Shown: positions 55,421 through 64,000 of the stretch, one piece after another | Numbering within the stretch: the stretch's first letter is position 1 | Layout: each line of letters begins with the position of its first letter | Assembly (NCBI RefSeq): GCF_023715505.1 | Contig: NZ_JAMBOH010000012.1 | Coordinates: forward strand, 1 to 64,000 | Direction of reading: 5' to 3' | From: Neobacillus cucumis | GTDB taxonomy: Bacteria; Bacillota; Bacilli; Bacillales_B; DSM-18226 | DNA: 64,000 nucleotides | Position numbers and translations under genes: made by a program | The notes under the pieces: generated by a model | The model's input: the letters and a program-made list of their open reading frames with translations, nothing else | What the model was told of the DNA's origin: nothing | The model's database searches: none

Positions 55421-55816
55421 ATGAGGAAAAAACATCTGCAAAATCAAACCTTTGATTTTGCCTTAGTGGAAAAGTGGCTGGAAAACTATTTTCTAGATCC
55501 ACTCACAGCTTATTACGACCAAACACAATTTCAAATTGACTTGTTCGAGACCGATCAAGAGTGGATTGTTGAAGCGATTTTAAGTGATTTTGAGGCATCA
55601 GATATACAAGTATATATAGAAGAAAAAAAATTAACCATCTCGGCAGCGAAACACCCCCCTTACACAACCCATTATAAACGGTCTCGTTCAATTGATTTTC
55701 CATTTTATATTAAAGAACAGGATATATCAGCGGGTTTTACAAATGGTAGATTAGAGGTTTTTATCTCTAAAACGAAAAAAGGATCAGGGAAAAATAGATA
55801 TATTACTCTACCTTAA
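55421..55816 (+). CDS. Hsp20/alpha-crystallin-type protein, CotM-like
   Basis: The 131-residue protein has a divergent N-terminus and an alpha-crystallin domain (about 40-130) with QFQIDLFETDQEWIVEAIL, a core IYVEEKKLTIS-like strand, and GRLEVFISK corresponding to the GxLxV-like motif. B. subtilis CotM has about 130 residues, is an Hsp20-like coat protein and lies next to sspP; length and position fit. It is single-gene, with AAGGGGG before the ATG. The spore-coat role is inferred. Confidence 0.72.
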   Translation: MRKKHLQNQTFDFALVEKWLENYFLDPLTAYYDQTQFQIDLFETDQEWIVEAILSDFEASDIQVYIEEKKLTISAAKHPPYTTHYKRSRSIDFPFYIKEQDISAGFTNGRLEVFISKTKKGSGKNRYITLP

Positions 55817-55846
55817 ACCTGTGTTTAAGGATGATTTTTTCAGTCT

Positions 55847-55873
55847 AGTTAACATAATATGATTATGTAAATA
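55847..55873. other. dif-like palindrome, copy 2
   Basis: AGTTAACATAA (55847-55857) and TTATGTAAATA (55863-55873) flank the 5-base spacer TATGA. It is about nine-tenths identical to copy 1 at 27330. The complement of its left arm, TTATGTTAACT, resembles XerD arms of dif sites. It too lies between convergent genes. Confidence 0.45.
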
Positions 55874-55876
55874 AAA

Positions 55877-55902
55877 ATAAGCCCTCGTTTTTTGAGGGCT
55901 TT
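55877..55902. terminator. Bidirectional terminator between cotM-like and SelW-like genes
   Basis: AGCCCTC and GAGGGCT pair around GTTTTTT, with T-runs on the plus strand and AT-rich sequence on the other side. Confidence 0.7.
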
Positions 55903-55904
55903 TG

Positions 55905-56144
55905 TCATTTAGTCTTAATAATTTCAATCATTTCTTCAGTATCTGGGAAAACTCCGGTTTCAAGCTTGGAATAAATCTTATCCCCATTAACGGTCACTTC
56001 GAAAGCACCGCCTGAACTAGGAATTAGTTCTAATTTTTGTATGTCCCGATAAAAATGGTTAAAAAGCTCTTCCGCGAAACTCGCGGCTTTTGGTGCGTAG
56101 TTTCATTGCATACAAAATTCTACAATAACATGATAGTTTTTCAC
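55905..56144 (-). CDS. SelW/Rdx-family selenoprotein (in-frame UGA)
   Basis: GTG 56144 follows GGGGGTGAACGT. Reading TGA at 56105-56103 as selenocysteine gives a 79-residue protein that starts VKNYHVIVEFCMQUNYAPKA; CMQU is the CxxU redox motif of the SelT/SelW/SelH (Rdx) thioredoxin-like fold. The remainder (LIPSSGGAFEVTVNGDKIYSK and GVFPDTEEMIEI) is typical. CCGCG-AGTTT-CGCGG, a perfect hairpin with G in the loop, lies 16 bases after the UGA (56086-56072). It sits beside selA and selD. No function is proven; Rdx proteins are thought to act in thiol redox control. Confidence 0.88.
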
Positions 56145-56284
56145 ACGTTCACCCCCTATATTTCAGTTTTCCTATATCTAGATAGTAGAAATATTTTACT
56201 GTATTCCCTCCCCTTCTGCAAATGTTCTGCATGATTGGTGCGGATTTACACGGAAAGAGGTATACTATGAAAATGGAGGTGGAC

Positions 56285-57340
56285 ATGTTGAGTGAACAAG
56301 AGAAGATTCGCCTAACCTCTTTTTCGACAAAAGCTGGTTGAGGCTGCAAAATTGGTCCTGAGGACCTGGCGCAAGTTTTGCGTCAATTACCTAAACAAGA
56401 ACCTGTCCCTGAATTGATTGTGGGGCTTGATACATCAGATGATGCGGGGGTTTATAAATTAACCGACTCCATTGCTCTCATACAAACGGTTGACTACTTT
56501 ACGCCGATTGTCGATGATCCTTATATGTTCGGTCAAATTACAGCAGCAAATGCGTTAAGTGATGTCTATGCAATGGGTGGTCAACCAAAAACGGTTATGA
56601 ATATTGTCGGCTTCCCAATTAAAAAGCTTGGAGCTGAAATGCTTTCCGATATCCTTCGCGGTGCGGCTGATAAAGTAAAAGAAGCAGGTGCGATTACGGT
56701 TGGCGGTCACTCCATTGATGACCAAGAACCTAAGTTTGGTTTATCTGTAACGGGGATCGTTCACCCTGACAAGGTATGGAAAAATATCGGCGCCAAACCT
56801 GGTGATGTTCTAGTGTTAACTAAACCGATTGGCGTTGGGATCTTAACCACTGGTATTAAAAGAAGTGCCGTAACTCTTGAACAAGAGCAGTTGGTTACAG
56901 AAACAATGGCAATGCTCAATAAGACGGCAGCTGAAGTATTGACCAATTATCAACCGCATTCTGTAACAGATGTAACGGGATTTGGTTTGCTTGGTCATGG
57001 CAGTGAGATGGCACGCGGCAGTGATGTGAGCTTTGAAGTTTACTGGAGTCAGGTGCCAATTTTGGAAGGTGCGGTTGAATTAGCGAAAAACGGTGTTGTT
57101 CCTGGAGGTTCTAAGTCCAATCATAAATGGATCAGTGATGATACGGTTTATGAGGATATTGCTTCAGAAGAGCAGCTTGTCCTTTGTGATGCAATCACTT
57201 CAGGCGGCTTGCTGGTTTCCATGAATGAAGTGGAAGCGAGAAGTTATGTGGACCAACTACATGCAAGCGGTGTTGTCCAAGCAGCGATCGTTGGCCGTGT
57301 CATAGAAAAACAAGAGAAACTTATTTATGTAAAAAGATAA
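56285..57340 (+). CDS. selD: Selenide, water dikinase, itself a selenoprotein
   Basis: ATG 56285 follows GGAGGTGGAC. Reading TGA 56339-56341 as selenocysteine gives a 351-residue SelD with Sec19 in STKAGUGCKIGPEDL, the catalytic site that is Cys in E. coli. Glycine-rich and metal-binding segments follow (GLDTSDDAGVYKL, TVDYFTPIVDDPYMFGQI, GGHSIDDQEPKFG). SelD makes selenophosphate from selenide and ATP. The hairpin GGTCC-TGA-GGACC begins 12 bases after the UGA. Ordinary calling would start the gene downstream and lose the active site. Sec-containing SelD proteins are known in other bacteria. Confidence 0.95.
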
Positions 57341-57402
57341 ACAGCGAAGCTGATCAGGCTCGCTGTTTCTTTTTTTTTGCTGGTTTGGTTTCCTACTTTT
57401 GG

Positions 57403-57516
57403 AAAATAAGCCATAAACTCATGAAAATGAGCCAAACATTAATAAAATGAGCCAAACACATGTAGAAATGGACCATACCCGGTTAAAAATCAGCCATAAA
57501 ATCAAAAAAATGAGCC
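57403..57516 (+). repeat. Tandem array of six 20-21-base units
   Basis: The unit AAAATGAGCCAAAC (core AAAAT-x-AGCCA) starts at 57403, 57424, 57444, 57465, 57486 and 57507, a spacing of 21, 20, 21, 21 and 21 bases. The copies have small changes. Two helical turns per unit would put all cores on one DNA face. It lies between convergent selD and the threonine dehydrogenase gene. Confidence 0.7.
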
Positions 57517-57535
57517 AAACGTGTTAACACAATCA

Positions 57536-57566
57536 AAAACCTGGGCCATTTTGGCTCAGGTTTCGA
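57536..57566 (-). terminator. Terminator of the threonine dehydrogenase gene
   Basis: AAACCTG(G)GCC and GGC(T)CAGGTTT pair around ATTTT. The core TGAGCCAAAA also appears in the minus-strand stem, linking it to the 21-base array. Confidence 0.7.
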
Positions 57567-57570
57567 TAAT

Positions 57571-58515
57571 TTATAATTTCTCCCGCAGCTTCTCAATCAT
57601 ATCCTGCGTCATTTTATCCAAATCATATTCACATTTGAAGCCCCACTCTTCCCTCGCTGCACTAGCATCAATCGAATCTGGCCAGCTCTCGGCAATTCTC
57701 TGCCGAGCGGGATCTACCTTATAGTTAATCTCAAACCCTGGTATATACTTAGCGATACTCGCAGCAATATCCTCGGGGGCAAAACTCATCGCTGTGACAT
57801 TAAAAGAATTACGGTGCTTGAGTTTAGATGGACCCGCCTCCATTAAGTCGATAATGGCGTTCAATGCATCCGGCATGTACATCATGTCCATAAAGGTACC
57901 TTTATTAAGATAGGAAGTATATTTTCCGTTTTTAACTGCTTCGTAATAAATTTCAACAGCATAGTCTGTTGTTCCCCCTCCAGGAAGGGTAACATGTGAG
58001 ATTAGGCCGGGGAAACGCAATCCGCGTGAATCGACGCCAAATTTGTAATAATAGTAATCAGCTAACAATTCTCCGGCAACCTTATTGACCCCATACATTG
58101 TAGTCGGCCGCATAATGGTATCCTGAGGAGTATTATTTTTAGGTGTGGATGGTCCAAAAGCTCCAATTGAGCTAGGTGTGAAAAATTGGGCTTTCAGCTC
58201 CTTCGCCGTTTCAAGAGCATTCATCAGACCGCCCATATTTAAATTCCAAGCAAATACAGGTTTTGCCTCGGCTGTTGCTGAAAGGAGCGCAGCTAAATGC
58301 ATCACTGTATCAACTTTGTATTTTTTGGCCGTCTCCATCATTTTGTTTAAATCAGTTACATCTACTAATTCAAAGGGGCCACTTTGGGCAGCTTCACTAT
58401 CATTCTTCTTAATATCAGTAGCAATGACATGATCTGCTCCATAAATCTCCCTTAATCTTAATGTTAATTCTGATCCAATCTGCCCTAATGCGCCTGTGAT
58501 TAAAATCCGCTTCAT
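57571..58515 (-). CDS. SDR-type L-threonine 3-dehydrogenase
   Basis: The 314-residue protein is an extended short-chain dehydrogenase with the NAD motif [10 protein letters not shown] (7-16) and the active site YGVNKVAGE (about 136-144). The segments [44 protein letters not shown] and the [16 protein letters not shown] end match the NAD-epimerase-like threonine dehydrogenase type. It makes 2-amino-3-ketobutyrate, which the upstream kbl product cleaves. The genes lie 89 bases apart in the order kbl, then dehydrogenase. Confidence 0.88.
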   Translation of the reverse strand: MKRILITGALGQIGSELTLRLREIYGADHVIATDIKKNDSEAAQSGPFELVDVTDLNKMMETAKKYKVDTVMHLAALLSATAEAKPVFAWNLNMGGLMNALETAKELKAQFFTPSSIGAFGPSTPKNNTPQDTIMRPTTMYGVNKVAGELLADYYYYKFGVDSRGLRFPGLISHVTLPGGGTTDYAVEIYYEAVKNGKYTSYLNKGTFMDMMYMPDALNAIIDLMEAGPSKLKHRNSFNVTAMSFAPEDIAASIAKYIPGFEINYKVDPARQRIAESWPDSIDASAAREEWGFKCEYDLDKMTQDMIEKLREKL

Positions 58516-58604
58516 TGTTTCTCCGTCCTCTTCCCTTATGCTGAAAAATTCTGTATTAATGTATGGATACGTTACTTAATTGTGTAGAGTGTCTCTGTTT
58601 TCGT

Positions 58605-59795
58605 TTAAATAACGCCCATTTCCTTGCCGACTTTTTCATAAATGGCAATCGCTTGATCGAGCATTTCCTTAGAATGAGCGGCAGTTGGCATATTGCGGAC
58701 GCGCCCAGTCCCCTTTTGTACAGTTGGAAACACGATCGCTTTTGCGTAAACTCCTTCTTCATTAAGACGTTTACTAAATTGTTGTGTGAGCGACTCGTCA
58801 CCGATGATGCATGGTGTGATGGGAGTTTCGCTGTTGCCAATATTAAACCCTAGTTGTTTTAATCCCTTTTTCAAGTAATGGCCATTTGCCCACAGCTTCT
58901 TATTAAGATCGGTGCTTTCCATTAGGATTTCAATAGACCTTTTACATGCTGCCACGTCTGCAGGAGTTAAGGAGGTGGAAAATAGGAACGGGCGGCTGCG
59001 AACCTTCAACCAGTCAATCAGATTTTTCTTGCCAGCTACATAACCTCCAACAACACCTATAGCTTTTGATAAGGTCCCAATCTGAAAATCAATCTTATTG
59101 GAAAGCCCGAAATGCTTAACGGTCCCTGCCCCTTCCCCAAGGACGCCGGATCCGTGGGCATCATCTACATACGTAATTAAGTCAAACTCCTCTGCAATGT
59201 TTACGATTTCAGGTAATAAGGCAATATCACCATCCATTGAAAATACGCCATCGGTAATCACCATAATCTTGTTATATTGACCAAATTCCTTTGCTTCTTT
59301 GGCTTTAGCACGTAAATCCACCATATCAGAATGGTTGAATCGAATAATTTTTGCCTTTGAAAGTCGGCAGCCATCAATAATCGAGGCATGGTTTAATTCA
59401 TCTGAAAGGATCGCATCGTACGAATCCATAACTGCAGAGATAGCGGCCATATTACAATTGAAGCCTGATTGGTAAGCAATCGCTGCCTCCGTATGCTTAA
59501 ACTCGGCCAATTTTTCCTCTAACTCGACATGTAGTTTAAGGGTTCCATTGATGGTGCGAACTGCCCCTGCTCCGACACCGTATTTCCCAATGGCGTCATT
59601 TGCTGCATCTTTAAGTCTCTTATCTGTGGCTAAACCTAAGTAATTGTTAGAGGAAAGGTTAATTAATTCCTTGCCATTAATCGTAATGACTGGTCCATTT
59701 GGACTTTCCAGTGGATCGATGACATTATACAAACCTTTGCCCTTTAAGTCTTCGAGATTTTGATTTAAAAAGGTTTCTAAAATATGGCTGGACAC
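58605..59795 (-). CDS. kbl: Glycine C-acetyltransferase (2-amino-3-ketobutyrate CoA ligase)
   Basis: The 396-residue PLP enzyme is of the alpha-oxoamine synthase family. The segments [51 protein letters not shown] and the PLP Lys in [15 protein letters not shown] are all present. It cleaves 2-amino-3-ketobutyrate with CoA to glycine and acetyl-CoA. Together with the downstream dehydrogenase it forms the threonine-to-glycine route. GGGGGG precedes the ATG. Confidence 0.93.
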   Translation of the reverse strand: MSSHILETFLNQNLEDLKGKGLYNVIDPLESPNGPVITINGKELINLSSNNYLGLATDKRLKDAANDAIGKYGVGAGAVRTINGTLKLHVELEEKLAEFKHTEAAIAYQSGFNCNMAAISAVMDSYDAILSDELNHASIIDGCRLSKAKIIRFNHSDMVDLRAKAKEAKEFGQYNKIMVITDGVFSMDGDIALLPEIVNIAEEFDLITYVDDAHGSGVLGEGAGTVKHFGLSNKIDFQIGTLSKAIGVVGGYVAGKKNLIDWLKVRSRPFLFSTSLTPADVAACKRSIEILMESTDLNKKLWANGHYLKKGLKQLGFNIGNSETPITPCIIGDESLTQQFSKRLNEEGVYAKAIVFPTVQKGTGRVRNMPTAAHSKEMLDQAIAIYEKVGKEMGVI

Positions 59796-59848
59796 AAAAA
59801 ATCCCCCCTAAGTATTGTAGTTGGATTTGTAAAAAGAAAAAACACAAT

Positions 59849-59884
59849 TGTCCTCACGACGTGGACATGAGTAAGCGCTTTAAA
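59849..59884. promoter_or_regulatory. Possible operator and cre-like site upstream of kbl
   Basis: TGTC..CACG-A-CGTGGACA (59849-59867) is a near-palindrome. AGTAAGCGCTTTAAA at 59870-59884 resembles a catabolite-responsive element with two mismatches. Both lie in the leader region of kbl. The rest of the 300-base gap to the next gene is AT-rich and holds TATAAT at 60060-60065 before the next gene; I see no other feature. Confidence 0.35.
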
Positions 59885-60110
59885 CATTGACTAATAAAGG
59901 TTTCTAATGTGTATTTTATCAAATTTCCGGCCATATGTTCACTATATATGGACGATTATTTATTAAAAATATTTAATTACACAGGTTAAAATAGTTTATT
60001 TCTCCCAATATCTTATTCCTACAGCCAAACAAATCATTTCTTAATTCCTCCTTTTTCGTTATAATACACTTTGTACTATTTACACCTGCTCCTAAGAAAG
60101 GATGTCTATC

Positions 60111-60419
60111 ATGACAGTCATAACTTCCGCCCTATATTACATTGTCATCGGTGCTGTGTTTATCTATCTTTTTATTTATGCTTATGATATCTTTTACGGT
60201 GAAAAACCGGAGAAGCAAATAAAAAAGATCCATAAACATTTCCGTAAAGAGACGATTAAAAACATTGATCGGTTGGAAATTGAACCGCGTAAATATACCC
60301 TCTACCAAGTCACCACAGACAACGGCAAAAAAAAGGTGAAATTAAAACCTGGTTATAAAGTGGTCAATATTGTTGCAAAAAAGGAAAATAACAAGAAACA
60401 GAAAAAAGGAACCGTTTAA
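60111..60419 (+). CDS. Small membrane protein of unknown function
   Basis: ATG 60111 is favoured because the ribosome site AAAGGA is then nine bases upstream; ATG 60102 is also in frame. The 102-residue product has one N-terminal membrane helix (about 5-27, rich in I, Y and V), then a basic cytoplasmic tail (KIHKHFRKETIKNIDRLEIEPRKYTLYQ) ending in Lys-rich sequence. I recognise no family. Its terminator pairs AAGGAACCG with CGGTTCCTT at 60405-60433. Confidence 0.65.
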   Translation: MTVITSALYYIVIGAVFIYLFIYAYDIFYGEKPEKQIKKIHKHFRKETIKNIDRLEIEPRKYTLYQVTTDNGKKKVKLKPGYKVVNIVAKKENNKKQKKGTV

Positions 60420-60438
60420 TGATTCGGTTCCTTTTTTC
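60405..60438 (+). terminator. Terminator of the small membrane protein gene
   Basis: AAAAGGAACCGTTTAATGATTCGGTTCCTTTTTT folds into a stem with T-run. Its left arm covers the last codons. Confidence 0.75.
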
Positions 60439-60467
60439 TGTTAATATCCTAGTTTTCCATCACCGCT

Positions 60468-61466
60468 TTAGTTGACACCCACACTTGTTAATTTCCCAGC
60501 AAAACTATTAATCTTTTGAAGTGCTTCCCTATATTCAAGTTCCAATCGGCCAATAATATCCGCAGCGGATTCAATTCGGTCAATTGCCCCTACTCCATGG
60601 CCGGCAGACCAGATATCCTTCCAGGCCTTGGCATTTGTTTCTTTTTGCATATCATCAAAGTTCACTTGGTCTTTTTTGACTAATTGTTTGGGGTCAAGCC
60701 CTGCTTTCTTAATACTCGGGATTAGCATGTTTGCTTTCACACCAGAAAACGCATCGGTTAATATCAAATCTTCTTGAGTGGCTTCTACAAGCATCTTCCG
60801 GTAATCATCGTTAGCCATACTTTCCGTTGCTACGATGAAACGTGTACCCATATAGGCAAGGTCGGCACCAGCCGCTTGAGCTGCTAAGATTCCCTTACCA
60901 GTGGAAATAGAACCGGCAAGAATGATGATTCCATCCCAAAATGACCGGACCATATCAACAAACGCAAAGCTGTTAATTTGCCCGGCATGACCGCCGGCGC
61001 CGCTTGCTACGAGGATGAGGCCATCAACACCTGCTTCGGCCGCTTTTTTAGCAAACTTTAAATCGCTTACATCTGAGAAGACAAGTCCGCCATACTCATG
61101 AACAATCTCCACTACATGTTTTGGACTTCCCAATGAAGTAATCACTAATTGCGGTTTATGTTTCTTAATTAAGTCAAGTTCATCCTGCAGGCGGCTATAA
61201 GAGCTATGTACCACCATATTCATGGCCCACGGAGCAATTTTTCGATTCGGCTCTTTTGCGCGTGCCTCGGCAAGCTCTTCATTTAACTGCCCCATCCACT
61301 GATCTAGCACCTCAATTGGTCTTGCGTTTGGCGCAGGAAATGATCCAATCACTCCGTTTAAACAGCATGCTTTAACGAGTTCGGTGCCTGACACCAAGAA
61401 CATCGGTGCAGAAATAACGGGCAGCCGTAGTTGGTTCCACCAGCTTTCAGGTATTGTTTTTTGCAA
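60468..61466 (-). CDS. Nitronate monooxygenase family flavoprotein
   Basis: The start is TTG 61466 after GGAGGGGG. The 332-residue TIM-barrel protein has RLPVISAPMFLVSGTELVKACCLNGVIG near the start, then VASGAGGHAGQIN (FMN-binding and likely catalytic His near 180) and LAGSISTGKGILAAQAAGADLAYMGTRF. It belongs to the 2-nitropropane dioxygenase/NMO family. The native substrate is unknown. It is monocistronic. Confidence 0.88.
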   Translation of the reverse strand: MQKTIPESWWNQLRLPVISAPMFLVSGTELVKACCLNGVIGSFPAPNARPIEVLDQWMGQLNEELAEARAKEPNRKIAPWAMNMVVHSSYSRLQDELDLIKKHKPQLVITSLGSPKHVVEIVHEYGGLVFSDVSDLKFAKKAAEAGVDGLILVASGAGGHAGQINSFAFVDMVRSFWDGIIILAGSISTGKGILAAQAAGADLAYMGTRFIVATESMANDDYRKMLVEATQEDLILTDAFSGVKANMLIPSIKKAGLDPKQLVKKDQVNFDDMQKETNAKAWKDIWSAGHGVGAIDRIESAADIIGRLELEYREALQKINSFAGKLTSVGVN

Positions 61467-61698
61467 AAATAAACCCCCTCCTTGATTGGAATATTCTGAC
61501 TAAACATCTGTATTATAATAGTACTCGAAACTGAATGGCTATTCAATCTTTGTTTTTTGAACAGTGAAAAATGAATGAAAGTGCTTTCTAAGACGAATAA
61601 TAGTCTATTATTTTTCGTTAATGTTCGTTTTTTGGTGAAAAAGTGATTGATTTCCCTTTCTACCATGTTATAATGTGATTACATAAAAGATAAGTTTC

Positions 61699-61768
61699 GC
61701 TCATATAATCGCGGGAATATGGCCCGCAAGTTTCTACCAGATTGCCGTTAACAATCTGACTATGAGTG
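61699..61768 (+). ncRNA. Guanine (purine) riboswitch aptamer
   Basis: The core CATATAATCGCGGGAATAT, GGCCCGCAAGTTTCTACC and CTGACTATG is nearly the B. subtilis xpt aptamer. P1 pairs CTCATA (61700-61705) with TATGAG (61761-61766). The C in GACTATG at the specificity position indicates guanine; adenine riboswitches have T there. It controls xpt-pbuX. Confidence 0.95.
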
Positions 61769-61820
61769 GGTAATGTGATTAACCTATTATGCTTATTTCT
61801 ACTATTTATGATGGAAATTA

Positions 61821-62498
<678 letters not shown>

Positions 62499-62499
<1 letters not shown>

Positions 62500-63809
62500 T
62501 GAAACAAGGTCCATGGAAAACAGCTTCTTTAGGAATTCAACATGTTTTAGCAATGTACGCCGGGGCTGTTATTGTCCCGCTAATAATCGGCGGTGCACTT
62601 CATTTATCTGGTAAACAATTAGCTTATTTAGTTTCTTTAGATATTTTAACGAGCGGGATTGCCACTCTCTTGCAGGTATGGCAAAATCGTTACTTTGGAA
62701 TCGGACTTCCAATCGTCCTAGGCTGTACATTTACGGCAGTTGGTCCAATCATTGCGATCGGCGGGCAATATGGTATGTCTGCGATCTATGGATCGATACT
62801 TGTTTCCGGAATCATTGTTATCCTGATTGCTTCCTTTTTTGGAAAGCTTGTCCGCTTCTTCCCTCCTGTTGTCACTGGTTCAGTTGTAACAATTATTGGA
62901 ATTACACTTATTCCTGTTGCAATGAATAACGTGGCCGGGGGTCAAGGAAGCCCAGATTTTGGATCAGTAACAAATCTATGCCTAGCATTTGGTACATTAT
63001 TATTTATCATTGTTCTTTATCGCTTTTTTAAAGGTTTCATCCGTTCAATCTCTATTTTGCTTGGATTGATGGCCGGTACCATTGCGGCATCACTTTTAGG
63101 CAAAGTTGATTTTTCTGCTGTTGGAGCGGCATCATGGTTCCACATGGTTGCTCCCCTGCATTTCGCTGTACCAACGTTTGAACTGGCTCCAATCATTACG
63201 ATGACACTAGTTGCGATTGTAAGTCTCGTTGAATCAACAGGTGTTTATTTCGCATTAAGTGATATTACAGGAAGAAAATTAACCGAACAGGATTTGGTAA
63301 AAGGATATCGTGCAGAAGGCCTTGCTAGTATCGTAGGTGCACTATTTAACTCCTTCCCTTACACGACTTATTCGCAAAATGTTGGACTTGTTCAATTTTC
63401 CGGTGTGAAGTCGAAAAATGTGATCTATACAATGGCAGGTATTTTGATCTTTCTTGGATTTGTTCCTAAAATTGCTGCGTTAACAACGGTTGTGCATACC
63501 TCCGTACTAGGCGGTGCCATGGTAGCCATGTTTGGTATGGTTATTGCTTCCGGGATTAAAATGCTAAGCAAAGTGGATTTTTCATCTCAGGAAAACCTGT
63601 TAATTATTGCCTGCTCAGTTGCTGTAGGTCTAGGAGTTACAGCAGTTCCTAATTTATTTGATGCCCTTCCAGAAAGTGTGAAAATATTAACTAACAGTGG
63701 AATTGTTGCAGGAAGTTTAACGGCGATTTTACTCAATCTGATTTTTAATGTGGCAAAACCTAAGCAGCAAAGTCAAGCGGTAAACAATAGCAATCAAAGT
63801 GTGGCATAA
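62499..63809 (+). CDS. pbuX: Xanthine permease
   Basis: The 436-residue transporter has about 14 membrane segments of the NCS2 family. The family motifs VPLIIGGALHLSGKQLAYLVS, GLPIVLGCTFTAVGPIIAIGG and the substrate segment SFPYTTYSQNVGLVQFSGVKSKNV are present. It imports xanthine for Xpt. GTGGAGG lies upstream within the end of xpt. It is co-transcribed with xpt. Confidence 0.95.
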
Positions 63810-63850
63810 AGATTCAATTTGTAAAGCATTATCCCACTATAGTGAAAAGA

Positions 63851-63893
63851 CAACCACCAATCATAGTGACTGGTGGTTTGATTATTTTCTTTA
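63851..63893 (+). terminator. Terminator of xpt-pbuX
   Basis: AACCACCAATC and GACTGGTGGTT pair around ATAGT, followed by TGATTATTTTCTTT. The last 100 bases of the window hold no gene that I can see. Confidence 0.7.
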
Positions 63894-64000
63894 AATATAT
63901 TTATTTTTTACTACCTTAATATTAATGTTTCTATATCGAATTCCCCTGTATATGTACACTAATTCTTTTTGTGTGAAAAAATGCAATCTAAGTCCTCGAT

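Overview
The window reads as a low-GC, endospore-forming Bacillaceae chromosome, probably a Bacillus-like genus such as Neobacillus or Mesobacillus; the species cannot be fixed from the sequence. The evidence is classic GGAGG ribosome sites, spore genes (sspO, sspP, sspN, tlp, a small gamma-type SASP, CotF- and CotM-like coat proteins, SpoIIM- and SpoVK-like proteins) and a gene order from about 32 to 56 kb that follows the Bacillus subtilis parC-parE-yneT-plsY-yneR-yneQ-yneP-tlp-sspN-yneN-citB-sspO-sspP-cotM neighbourhood, from memory of that genome. No rRNA, tRNA, CRISPR, prophage or insertion sequence was found.

Layout. 1-17.4 kb: mainly plus-strand metabolism (hydrolases, a DoxX/extradiol dioxygenase cluster, flavin monooxygenase, chitinase-like GH18, trhO, pepF), then a membrane gene set (DUF4129, DUF4350, MoxR ATPase, DUF58, with SpoIIM and RDD proteins). 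17.4-26 kb: accessory and decaying region with a GNAT enzyme, an aldehyde dehydrogenase and an iron alcohol dehydrogenase that are both broken, CotF-like genes, an unusual repeat protein, a SpoIIS toxin with two related antitoxin-like genes, and HAD and GNAT remnants. 26-27.4 kb: a XerS-type recombinase followed by a dif-like palindrome. 27.5-37 kb: MarR plus a heterodimeric ABC exporter, a secreted protein, and topoisomerase IV. 37-53 kb: a two-component/diguanylate cyclase pair, plsY, thioesterase, double AAA+ ATPase, spore genes, a VmlR-like ABC-F gene with a structured leader, and aconitase. 53-64 kb: selenium genes, threonine catabolism (kbl plus a threonine dehydrogenase), a nitronate monooxygenase-like gene and the guanine-riboswitch-controlled xpt-pbuX operon.

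The most interesting content is a selenocysteine system that ordinary gene calling hides. Three genes contain an in-frame UGA at a redox-active position: selD (GUGCK motif), a SelW/Rdx-like protein (CxxU) and a HesB/YneR-like protein (GIGUGG). Each UGA is followed by a small hairpin with a G in its loop. selA lies beside them, while selB and selC are not in the window.

Genes run mostly on the plus strand left of about 27 kb and mostly on the minus strand to the right. Together with topoisomerase IV and the dif-like site this suggests the replication terminus. Several loci carry single-base damage (sspN, ALDH, ADH, GNAT); this is either real decay or consensus error and should be checked with reads.
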